A DNA stretch of 64,000 nucleotides from Myxocyprinus asiaticus (lineage: Eukaryota; Chordata; Actinopteri; Cypriniformes; Catostomidae), in assembly GCF_019703515.2 (NCBI RefSeq), contig NC_059346.1:18421501-18485500 (forward strand). The letters run 5' to 3'. The translations under genes were made by a program, and so were the position numbers. Below, piece after piece: positions 32,374 to 44,100 of this stretch (its first letter is position 1; every line of letters begins with the position of its first letter). Below the pieces are notes generated by a model. The model did not search any database. It saw only the letters and a list, made by a program, of their open reading frames with translations, and was not told where the DNA came from.

Positions 32374-34762
32374 ATATAGCTGCAAGCAGCAATACTGGGG
32401 TCAAGCCACTTATCGGCAGCATGAGCAGCGAAAGAAGCATTGTGACACGTTTTAAGTTAGAATTCTGATGAATGCTGTAGGAGTTAAAGATAAAAAACCA
32501 AACATCTATGGCCATGTTTCTCAAGATACTCTACTGTTCTATTTGCGTGTACTAGTTGCACATTAAAATCTCTATCATCGGCAAAACAAAAGTGCTTGCG
32601 CTTTTGGCTATTAGTACATTGATAAAGAGCATTTACTCAAGGTTGTGCAGAGGGTGTTAGGTGCAACATTGCACACTATACATTGTTTAGTGTATTCTCA
32701 AGCACTTTGTAGGATTTTTTTGGAAAAAATTGGAAAAGTCAGTTTTTACATCCATAGAGTTATATGCAATACATTTATAGACATCTATGCAATATTTAGT
32801 TTATTCCAATTTAAAATAAATACAATTTTGATTTTTCCATGACTGTAACTTAATTGAAAACAATTTGTCTAATTGATTGAAATATTTCAAGCAAGCACAT
32901 TGAGCCATTGTTTACTACAGGGCATCCAGAATTCACAATGACCCCCCAGGGCAAAGTCCTAAAATATTTTCATTTTACTAAGCAAATGCAACAGCCTTAA
33001 TACCTCTTTGGTATTTTTTATAAATTTGGTACTTTCAAATTTGTTTGTGAAACAATTCTAAACCACAAAAATATATTTGCATATATTTTCAGGCATGGTC
33101 TGCAAATAATCAGCAGATTTCAGTGTTGATTGGACAAATGTTATAGGAGTAATAGCAAAGAACAAAACGTTTACATAAAATCAAATCATGGCCAACCATG
33201 GTATCATTGTTCTCTGCATGACGCACACAATCTAACAAGACCAGTCTCACAAAAATGCAAACATAAAGCTTCAAGTCCATTTTGGTGTGCTCAATGTCAA
33301 ATTTGTTGATGATTGGCCAATGGCTGCTATGTTTCTCAATATATGCAACTGTTCTCATGATCAATGATGGCAACTCCCACAAAGACACTGAAAGCAAAGA
33401 GACTGCATGCAAATTTTGAAATTAATCAGACCAATGTTTCTATATTTAGAGCCACTTTCATATTGTTCCCTGTTATAGCGCCATCAAATGGCCAAACCCC
33501 GCAACTTTTTCTGTGTGTTCTCAGGTTGAGCCCTTATATAAGTGTTTCAAGTTTGGTGAAAATATATCATTTCACTTAAGAGTTATATCAATTTACGTAA
33601 AAGCAGAGACCACTTTTAAATTTCATCGGCCTGTTTTTGACATTTACGAGCAAACTTTTGCCATGTTCGCTTTTAACTTCAAAAATTTACTAATGACGCT
33701 TCTTATTTTGGTGGATTCGCTCTGATCGGACGAACGGCTTTAAAGCAATTTGCTAAAGTAGTTTCGGAACTATTTTCGAAGTGGCAACGGGTCATAAGGC
33801 AAACCATAGCAAATATGGTATTGTTGTGCTCAGCAAGTCCTCCTGAACTTAACGAGACCAGTCCTGTGAAAATAGACCAATGCCACTAAAAGTTATAAGG
33901 TCACAAAATTAAAAAAAAAACGTATTTTTTCAACCACTAGGTGGCGCCAGACCCACACATCTCAGACACCTTCAGGGCATGGTCCTGATGACACATACAA
34001 AGTTTCATAACGATATGCCAATACGTTCATAAAATACAGCATTTCGCGACAAAATTCAAAATGGCTGACGCCCAAAATGGCCGACATGGGAAAATTGGGT
34101 ATCGTTTGACTCAGAATCTTTCACTGAATCTAAAGAGACCAGTTTTATAATTTTTGGCCAAAGAGTTCAAGAGTTATAAGCCAAAATAGCCGTTTTTGCT
34201 ATCTCCTGACCAGTAGGGGGCAGTGTGGCGAAACACTGCAGGTGGCCTCAAGGTATGATGACACATACTAAGTATTGTCACAATCCGTCAAAGTGTTGCG
34301 GAGATACAGCATAAAGTCATTTTGGCGTGCTCGCCGTCAAATTCGTGAAGCTATTTCTCAGGAACGATTTCAAACATCGAAAAAAAGTGCTAACTTTTGT
34401 ATAGCTCTATGTCACGATCGCTTTAAAAAAAATTGGGTGGAAATCGGACAACAATTGTAGGAGGAGTAGCGAAAAAACTTGTTTCCTTAAAATTCAAAAT
34501 GGCGGAAAATCTAGTCGGGCAGAAATCGAAACCGATTACAGTTCAAAAGTTATTAGTGTAAACATAATTGAAACTTTGACCTGTTGGTGGGTTTGAGTTA
34601 CAGACTCCAAATTTGCTGTGGTATCAGTTCAGACTGTCCTCTAGCTGTGTGCAAAATTTTATAACTTTCCTGCGAACGGTTCTATGGGCTGCAATAGACT
34701 CCCATGGCAAAATAATAAGAACACTAACGATTACTTCGCCCTTTCAGGGCTTGACCCCTAAT
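32374..34762. mobile_element. Long interspersed repeat with terminal hairpins, possibly Helitron/Helentron-like
   Basis: The left edge ATATAGCTGCAAGCAGCAAT contains a hairpin GCTGC-AA-GCAGC. The right edge has GCCCT-TTC-AGGGC followed by TTGACCCCTAA. GGGGTCAAGCC just inside the left end is the inverted copy of GGCTTGACCCC at the right end. A 3' hairpin about 11 bases before a CTAA end plus subterminal inverted repeats resemble Helentron-type elements. I recall this sequence as a common fish repeat, but its class is my inference. No protein domain is seen in its 2.4 kb. Confidence 0.5.
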
Positions 34763-36689
34763 TACCATTACTACAGGTAAGACCATGGATGGCTCCACAT
34801 TACTGTGGTTGTGTTAATATTGATAGTCTTTTCGAAAAATAAATTACAGTATTTGTTATAAAAATTAAAAAACTAATAGACTAAAAATATCACAGTTGAA
34901 ATAAAAAAATAAAGTCTAATAGATTTGTCCTATTAGATTTAATATGAATCTATACAAGTTACCAGTTAATGTCATTGCAGTAAAAAAAAAAATAATAATA
35001 ATAATTTTTAGTAAGGATGATGCTGTGTATTTTAAAAACTGATCATGTGTATTTGTCTCCTCATTACCTCATCATTGCTGTCTATAATGTAGGGGCTGTC
35101 CAGCAGTTTGAGAGGTTTGACTTCCTGCATATAGAACTTTATACTAGAATGTTCTCTGTACAATTCAAATAGATCACATAAGTTTTGTGGTCTCCACAGG
35201 CCGCCACGATATCGAGTGAAGCCTGACTGAATCACACAAGTTTTGCTCTGCACTGTCCCAGAGCTCTGGTGATCTTATCTTTGGAGTACACTGATGTGAG
35301 CTGCGGAGGTTCGCGCAAAGCATGCTTCATTTGCCCCGCAAATGCACGTGTAAGTTATGAGAGAGGCATATTTAGTGCTTTAAAGTGCTGAAAGTCAGAT
35401 GAATACAATTACGTTTGCTTCAGCAGCAGCTCCGAGTTGCACGACTGCACAGAATTTTCAATGCAGGAAAAACCCTGAAAACGTCACCCGCAAGTGGCCA
35501 TATGACAGCTTTGTGTGAGGAACAGACCTAAATTTAAGTCATTATTCACTGAAAATCTTGCCCTCGGCTGTAGCCCTTAAATCTCATATGCATTGAATGT
35601 GTCCATTCAAATGTGGCGCCTTAAGACATCAGGTTTAACATAAATGACGGCATGATGTCAGTGCGATGTGGCCAATTTTCACTGGCATCAAATCTGATGA
35701 AATGTGTAAAACATATTTGCATGGACTCATACTGTATGAGAGTGAGTGAGGGTGAGTAAATAAAGACAAAATGTTCATTTTAGGGTGAACTATTCCTTTT
35801 AATTTCTTCACATGAAAAGAGAATATTTATCTTTTGAGTGTACAAAGCACAAACACAAAGCGTACAAAGTGCAAATACAAAGCGTGGTTTTGGAAAGGTG
35901 CGTCTCGTTAAGATGACAACATAAAATCAATCATCAATTATATCACATAAATAAAAGAAACTGTTATGATGAAAGTCGAGAACACAAGAATATTAGAAGT
36001 GAGAGAGTGAAAAAGTCAAAGATGATAACAGAGCTCAGTGGGCAGTGGGTGTGGAGAATCAACCAGTTACACTCTTTGAAAAAAAACTTCCAATACAATG
36101 ACAGGCACAGTGTAAACGGGTCAAGTTTGAAGCATTCTCTCCTTGTCAACAGAAAGTATCTCTAACTTTGAAGTAACCTTGAATATACTGACAGATGCAA
36201 AGCAAAACTGGTAAGTTACACTTTCAAAGTATATTGCAGTTTTCAGGTCATAACAAATTTGAATTTTTACTTTCATAAAGCCTACTTCAATAGGTGCCAT
36301 TTTTGGTCAAAAGGGGCCCTCAAGAACACATTTGTTCATTATGAGGATAATGATCGTAAAGTTAGTTTAGAAATCAGAGTAATTAGTTATTTACTGTGGA
36401 CAGACAGGTGGATGGATGGATGGATGGATATACACTGTGATATAAATGATTTTCAAATTACAACTGTATGAGGTAAAAAACTGGTGATGGCTGTTATCCA
36501 ACTCATCAATTGCTTTGAGGTTGCTTCACCAGTAGAGGGGGCTAGATGTCACCATTATGCTATGAGAGAAATAAAACCTTCTATGACTGTTTAAATTAAA
36601 AAAAGTTTGTACTTGTATATTTTAATCATACAATGTGCAGAATTCAAATAAATAAGCCAGTGCATAGAATGATGTGACAAATGTAATAC
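34763..36689. other. Sequence 3' of the last placed ARAP1-like exon; no exon found
   Basis: The ARAP1-like gene must continue here or beyond, but I found no exon with the expected final residues. The phrase AGGGTGAACTATTCCTTTTAA near 35,780 is the end of a common fish MITE. A 73-codon minus-strand frame at 35,253-35,032 shows a faint resemblance to a nucleolar GTPase motif and is not supported. A (GATG)n run lies at 36,409-36,429. Confidence 0.45.
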
Positions 36690-36753
36690 CTGAATGCTGA
36701 AAAAAGTGGCTGTCCACTCTACCAACTCATCTTCATTCTCACAGCACAGATAC
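36690..36753 (-). CDS. arap1: arap1-like exon 27 (PH5, C-terminal helix)
   Basis: Acceptor CCTCAG, donor GTATTACA. Encodes WYLCCENEDELVEWTATFFS after the split Trp codon, the end of the fifth PH domain. It ends in phase 0, so at least one more exon is needed for the C-terminus. Confidence 0.88.
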
Positions 36754-38051
36754 CTGAGGAAAAAGATTAAGAGACAGATAGATAAAAGTGGGCAGGTACA
36801 TGATGAGTGGGCAGGGTTTCAGCTGGCAGGATCATGCAACAACATGACACTGCCTCACCATGCACAGATCAGGGGATTCATCACTAATGCTGACTCCATC
36901 TTGACAGCTCATTAACACACCTGGCAGATCATTTACAGATTAACAGATGGGTTTGGGACAAAAATGAACTCTACAGACTATGTATATTCTATAGTCTAAA
37001 CCAACAAACTCACCACTGCTGCTTGTCATGCACCAGCGTTAGTCCCCACCTTTAAAGAAAACAAAGTACCACACATCACAAATGATATTTATGTGTGTGC
37101 TTTTGTGTAGATATTGATGTGTTTCTGTTTCCATTACAGTGTGGGTGAATGCAGTTTGCTCCGGTAACCATGGTAGAGCTTCAGCTCTTTGACTGGCCAC
37201 TCCTTCTCACACTGAGAACACTGAAACAACCAAACCCATTTTTTAGAGATTAAACATGAATTCATTCTCTTTAGTTATTCACTCATTTAGCCTGTCAATG
37301 AGATTTGTTCATGCATGTGTTACTTTTATTCAAAATGCTCAAATATTAAGCACGGCTGCTATGTATACTCCTGCTGTTTTTTTAGAGAGGGTCCTCGCTG
37401 CAGACTGTAGTGCGATGACATAGTGGATCTAATCCTCTGCGTAGTGGATTTTGGTGACGTAGTGGATGTTTTGTTTTTGTTTTTTTTTGGTTTTTGGTTA
37501 CACTGAGTACATTATTATTAGTATTAAAGTATTACACAGAGACGTTTGTTTAATATAGCTTAGCGTTTAAAAGCTTGGATTAGTAAATTACTTTTCCTTG
37601 TTTTTCCTCTTCACCTACAGAAAACAAATATATAAATTAAGCAATATACTCCTCACTATAATGTGCTCCTCATTTTAACATCTCCTCCATTGTGCATAAA
37701 TGCCATGGGGTGAATTATTTGTATTTGTATATTAACATGTAGTGGTCAAACATACTTTGAAGTATGCAAAAGTGAATCTGGATCGCTTTAAAAATGGTGC
37801 ACTCAGCACATGGAACCGAATGGAGCACATCTGAACACGAGATGGAGTTGTGGAGCACAGAACTGCTCTGAATACACTGTAATAATGCTTATACACAATA
37901 CAGGACAGAGAAGCGTGAATAGACTTTGAAGCAAACAGCTTGATTTATCTATTAATTTACTTAATTCATCGTACCGTTTGCGGTTAAATAATCACAAAAT
38001 GTCATACCACGATTTTAATTTAATTAATTGTGCAGCCCTAATACTGTATAT

Positions 38052-38115
<64 letters not shown>

Positions 38116-41100
38116 ATGTTTATACTACATTGTGGAGACCAAATGTCCCCACAAGGATAGTAAAACCTGAGATCACCTACCTTGTGAGAACCAGCCAGCT
38201 GTCCCCACAAGGGAAATGGCTTATTAAACATACTAAACAATGGTTTTTTTTTTTTTTTGAAAATGTAAAAATGCAAAAAGGTTTCTGTGAGGGTTCGGTG
38301 TAGGGGTAGGGTTAGGGTTAGGGGATAGAAATTATTGTTAAATCTGTATAAAATCCATAAATTGAATGGAAGTCTATGGAGAGTCCCCACAATGATATAA
38401 AAACAAGTTTGTGTGTGTGTGTGTGTGTGTTATATGAACAGGGTTGGGGAGTAACGGAATACATGTTACAGGATTACGTATTTAAAATACAAAATATAAG
38501 TAACTGTATTCCACTACAGTTACAATTTAAATCATTGGTAATTAGAATACAGTTACATTCAAAAAGCATTTTGATTACTGAAGAGATTACTTTGCATTTT
38601 ATTGTCATTTATTTCATTTAATATTTAGTCCTTTCAGATGGAAAACATTTATACATATAAATGATGCGATCCAAAGTGCATTTAAACAGCGGTGAAACAC
38701 TTTCTTATGATGTGTTACATTCATACAAGCAGACAGAGAAGTAAGTTTGAAGTAAGTTTGGAGCAGAAGAAATAGAAATAAACCTTGTGTAAATTGTCAG
38801 CTTTACGCTAAGCTAAAATGCTATTTCTAGCCATTTTACATGCACGTTACCAGGCACGATCATATTTTTTTTATCAAGAAAATTCACATTAGATCATAAT
38901 TTCTTTTTTTCTAGAAAGGCCTTTGATATTAGGGCAAAAATTGTATTCTTGATAAAAAAAAATTGTTTTGTTTTCCTGTAAAATTATCTAAAAATCCTTA
39001 AAACAAGATCAATTTGATTTATCTTGTTTTAGAAACAACACTGCATAAGATATTTAGGTTTTTCAGAGAATGTATTTTTAACGTGTATTTTGTCTTACTG
39101 TACTGGCAGAGTTTTTATAGTCAAAACAAGTGAAAAAATCTACTAGTGCTGAAGAAGTAATCCAAAGTATTTAGAATACGTTACTGACCTTGAGTAATCT
39201 AACGGAACATATTACAAATTACATTTTACAGCATGTATTCTGTAATCTGTAGTGGAATAAATTTCAAAAGTAACCCTCCCAACCCTGTATATGAATATAT
39301 ACTGTATTAATGACCGTTAAGTACGCTACATAATAAATGCTACGTAATAAAACAAAACATTAAAATGTGAATGCATGCGCATTAAAACATCGAATATGTC
39401 ATTAAAATCAAATACGCATGGGATTAGATCCACTACGTAATCGCGCTACAGTCTACAGCGAGGAGTACTTGTTTTTTACGATTTACAAACACATGCACAC
39501 ATACATACCTGTAGTTCTCTGTACAGTCTGAAAGTGGTGCCAGAAAGCTCACAGTGACGACTGCTGAAGCTACGGCTGCGTTCACTTTTAACCTCACAAA
39601 TGCGCAGCAGGCCACTCTTACTCACATTCTTCTTATTCTCTGCACATACACATAAACATAAGTTTCACTGTTGCTAAAAACATTAGCAATGTTAATACAA
39701 TATTATTAAGAATAACTGAAACTTTTAATTTTATTGCAGATGTTTAAGCTTTCCAGTTGTAAAATGGTAGTATAAGTCTGGGGGTTCTCTAGCTGCTCAA
39801 TGTACACTTTGTTGCTTGGTTTATGTCTTGGGGTCCAATTCTTCAGGTATACATGTTTCATATTGATTAAAGGCTTAGACTGGATCAAGTCAAATGTAAA
39901 CATATATTAACAGTGTAAACAACTTTTCCACCAATCTCACTGTTGTTGAAAAAATGGAATGCTATCAGATAGTTAATTTTATGATGTACTGGATCTTCAG
40001 AGTTTGTGTTTATGTATTGAGACATACCCAGGTACCTCATGATGCTGGTGACATACTGATTCTTCTTGATCAGCAGGTGGCAGTGTGTGCCAAGTGAGAA
40101 ATAGAGTGGCAGCACTTTTTCCTGGTGATGTAGAGTTCGCTCTATTATAAAATAAAGTAACACCCTACTTATCAGAATCCCATAAATAAATTAAATCAAC
40201 TACATGCTATTGATACCATGTTCTTGTTTTGTAATACATCATATATAAATACATAAACCTGAAATCAAACAAACAATGACTATAAGTGTAAAATGCAGCT
40301 TTAATTTGAACCACTCATGTCTACTTTAGCAGTTTCATGGCCAGTTTATTTTATTTATTTTTTTTATTTATTTTTTTTTTGCAAAAAAAACTTAATAAAA
40401 AAAAATAAATAAAAAAAAAACATCTAGAGGTGAGGTTTAACATTTGGATTTGGAATCTGTTGCAGAGATAGTTCACCCAAAAATGTAAACTTTTACTCAC
40501 CCTCGTGCCACCCCAGATGTGTACGACTTTCTTTCTTCTCCTGAACCAATGGAGTCATGTGGATTACTTTTATGCTGCCTTTGTGCATTTTGAGTTTAAA
40601 GATTTGGTCACCATTCACTTGCATTGTATGGACCTTCAGAGCTGAGATATTCTTCTAATAATCTTAATTTGTGTTCGGAAGAAGAAAGAAAGTCATACAC
40701 ATCTGGCATGGCATGAGGGTGAGTAAATGATGATAGAATTTTTCTTTTTGGGTGAACTATCCCTTTAACATGAGGACTAAGTGGGGATGCCAGAAAACAT
40801 GTAACTATGCAGATAAAAGCCAGAATAAATCAATCAGGGAAACAACAAAAACATTACAATTATTACAAAATAATAAAATGCTTAAGAAACTTGCTTGCTT
40901 AATAATTAAAAAAAAACTTGTGAAAAATTATTGATATAATGTATCATACATGTACAATTTTCTAATTTCATTACATGGTCATGTGCTGACACATCCACAA
41001 TGGGATGCATTAAAGGGTCAAATGAGAGTGATCAAACCTCACCCATTTCCTCTCTCTCTAGAATCTCATAGCAGCTCCAGAACTCCTCATCTGCCTGTTG

Positions 41101-44100
41101 AATTCCTTTAAGCTCCAAAACCATAGAAACCAATTTGACTGCTGTCATATCCACCCCAACCTAACACACACACACAAACCGAAAGACCTAATCTGTACTA
41201 ACTGAGAAGTGCAGATACATTTTAATTTGGGATAAGATTAAATCTCCACCTGAATGAGCACCTCTGCCCCCTCTTTTATCTCCTGCAGGTAAACACCACA
41301 AATGGTGCTCAATGGAGTTCGATTCATGGGCCTCTGTAACACAATTACGTCGCGATTAATATTACAGACATCTAAAACACAATAATGCCATTTACGGACA
41401 CCAAAGACCTCTGAAATACAGTAATATCAGTAATAATACATCAAAAGTGGGAGCTCAATGAATGCTCTTTTGGTAGATATATCTTTATGTAAAAAAGAAT
41501 TACAGCAATAAAAAAATGTATTAAAAGCACGATTAACTTCATATTTTAGATGCCCATGTCCTCTGAACTCTGACCTGAGATTTATGTTTATTCAGGATGA
41601 CAGACATCATATCGAGCTGCCTCTGAATATCAGACTCCAAGACCTGCGATAGAATCATTAATTTATCAGCATTCTTTAGTTTAACGATTAACAGCATTTG
41701 ATTAATACTCTGTTTATTACTTCATTTGTGTATCTGTTGATCCAAAGTAATTTATGTAACCTAATTAATCCATTAATCAACAATCAAAGAATGTAATAAA
41801 CAGCAAAAATAATATATCTGTTTTATCATTATTATTATTAAAACAAATTTAGCAATAACATGCAAATTGACAAAATTAATTACTGGTAATGGAGGGTAAC
41901 CCTGCAGTCCTATCTCTAAGACTCACATTAAAAATACTGCAATAGTTTTGGATTAGTTCCTCCACCACCTGTGATGGTTTGGTATCGGTTCCATCTGTCT
42001 GAAAGAGCGTTGGACCAAATACGATACCAAGATTCCGTATTGTCATGTGATTTTCATCGGACAGGTGCTGCACACTAAGAAAAAGCAGAAAATTGCAGGA
42101 AACAAGCATGTTTACACCACTTACAATAACTATAAATTATTTTAAAGGGGTCATGTCAATAGGAATCAAATTTTCCTTGATATTTTGACATATAAGAGGT
42201 CATTCTACAATAAAAACATACTGTACTTTTCAGAATACAAAACTTAATCCCCAGTGCAATAAAAGCATTTACTGAAACCAAGCTGCAAAAACGCCTCGTT
42301 CTCTACTCACGTGACTTCCCTACATCACCAGGGGCCCATTAGTTCATGACCGCCTCTGCAGCAATAACATCAATTCTTACTTTACATCATCGCACCCTTG
42401 GCCCCACCCACTGGTGCTCAGTTTGTACTCAGAGAGAGAGAGTAAGACAAACAGGCCTAGTGTGGCCTAACTATTTCTGAACCCCAAAGGGGACCCATCT
42501 GGACTATTCTAAATTATTTTTGTATATAAACATGCAATAGACAGATGTTTTGACCGTTGTCATGTATCTCGTGCCACTTTTAAAAGATGCAGTGTCAAGT
42601 TACTCTAACTCTAAAAAGGAGACCCCATTCTGCTACTCTGTGTCATGCTGTTTTGAGCACAAACACGTCCTGGATGCGTTTTTGTGCCTATCTGTGCTAT
42701 TTCTAATTGTTGGTGTATGTAAACATGCACTAGATGGGCGTCATTAATCATTTTGATGCATTTCCGGCGGTGTGTGCATCAGTGCAGGATGATACTGTAT
42801 GTGTGCGCATCTTGTTTCACCATGCTTTGGACTATGTATGTGCGGGGGGGTTTTCAGCTCATATCAGTGTTGACTGCTTGTAAACCAGTTAAACCATTAA
42901 ATATTATTAGTCATAATGCAATTCAAGCTTGACAAAGGAACTGTTATTAAAGGATAGGGCAGTTAAAAATAGTATTGGACCCAATCACAAAACCGTAAGT
43001 AAACAGTTTCATTCATGAATATTTTAAATGTCATGATTGTTTGATAGTTTATGGTGCTGAGTGTTAACATTTGTGCTTGAATGAACAGTTTAATATATTC
43101 ATATGCAATGTGCGTTATGTGTAAACCCTGACATGTAGTTTTATAATGTTGTGGAGCTTGTTCATTCTCTTCGAATTAAGTTTCAAATATGGCTGCATTC
43201 GAGGGGCTGCATAATGTTAGCCAATCATAAAAGTGGGCATTTACATTCAAGTTTAAAGGAGGCGCTGAGGCCAAAACCGAGTGTGGCAAGGGGGAGGGCC
43301 GGGCCGGGCCGTGATGATGCACGCCCGGCCCCTAATCAGGCTAATCAAGCCGACCAGAGGGATAAAGGCCGCCGGAGGCAGCAGTTTGGGAGAGAGAGAG
43401 CTACAGGCAGCTGCCCTGTATGTGTTTATGTTTGTGTGTTTTTGTTTAATTAAATATTACTTTGATGCTTCGTCCGGTTCTCGCCTCCTCCTTTCCATTT
43501 TACCCCATTACACCAAGCAGGGACAGGGTGGAAAATGATCATATATTACTAAATTATGACAGTTTTAGTGCCAAAATGTTTTTACTAACATTCAGTGGAC
43601 CTCAGGGTAGATAATACAATTATTTAAAAAAAAGAGTATGTAATGAGCCCTTTAAAATACTGCTGTCTAGAGTTAGAGCTGCTCAGAGGTAATTGCACAG
43701 ACAGATGCCAGAAGTCTTCTAGCACTTTACCAAAGCAGGTGGTGTATGAGGACTCTGAGTGTTTCTCTGTTGACATCTGGTAGGTTTGAGAGGAGAATCT
43801 GGTATTTTTTAAGCCTCTCACTTGCGTCCTCTAGACCTAAAAATAGTTAATAATGAGCTATAAATGAATAGAATAATAAAATAAATATCTAACCTAAACT
43901 CACCTGAGTAAAAATATAATTAAAATATAAAGTATAAAAATATAAAAATATCATCAATATTATTAAATCACCTAATGTAATATGTAAAATTATATAATGG
44001 TAAATATCATATACAGTAAATAGATAATTAATTTTATTGCATTATTTGTTCTGTGAGCATAATCCATACTACAACCAAACAGCTCATTTTCATTATTTTC

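Larger units (their letters stand above)
37392..39464. mobile_element. TIR-flanked DNA element (about 2.1 kb) in arap1-like intron, host to nested repeats
   Basis: The left end TCCTCGCTGCAGACTGTAG and right end CTACAGTCTACAGCGAGGA are inverted partners, and the pairing continues inward for about 45 bases (TAGTGGATCTAATCC on the left, GGATTAGATCCACTA on the right). No transposase is seen. It contains a (GT)n tract, a repeat with CCCCACAAGG phrases and an 849-bp hAT element. The superfamily is not determined; the termini do not look like Tc1 or hAT. Confidence 0.78.

Noticed and set aside
35032..35253. 73-codon minus-strand frame with a stretch MQEVKPLKLLDSPYI that faintly recalls nucleostemin-type GTPases
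   Set aside because: The rest of the frame does not match, there are no splice sites consistent with an exon, and the short resemblance could be chance.
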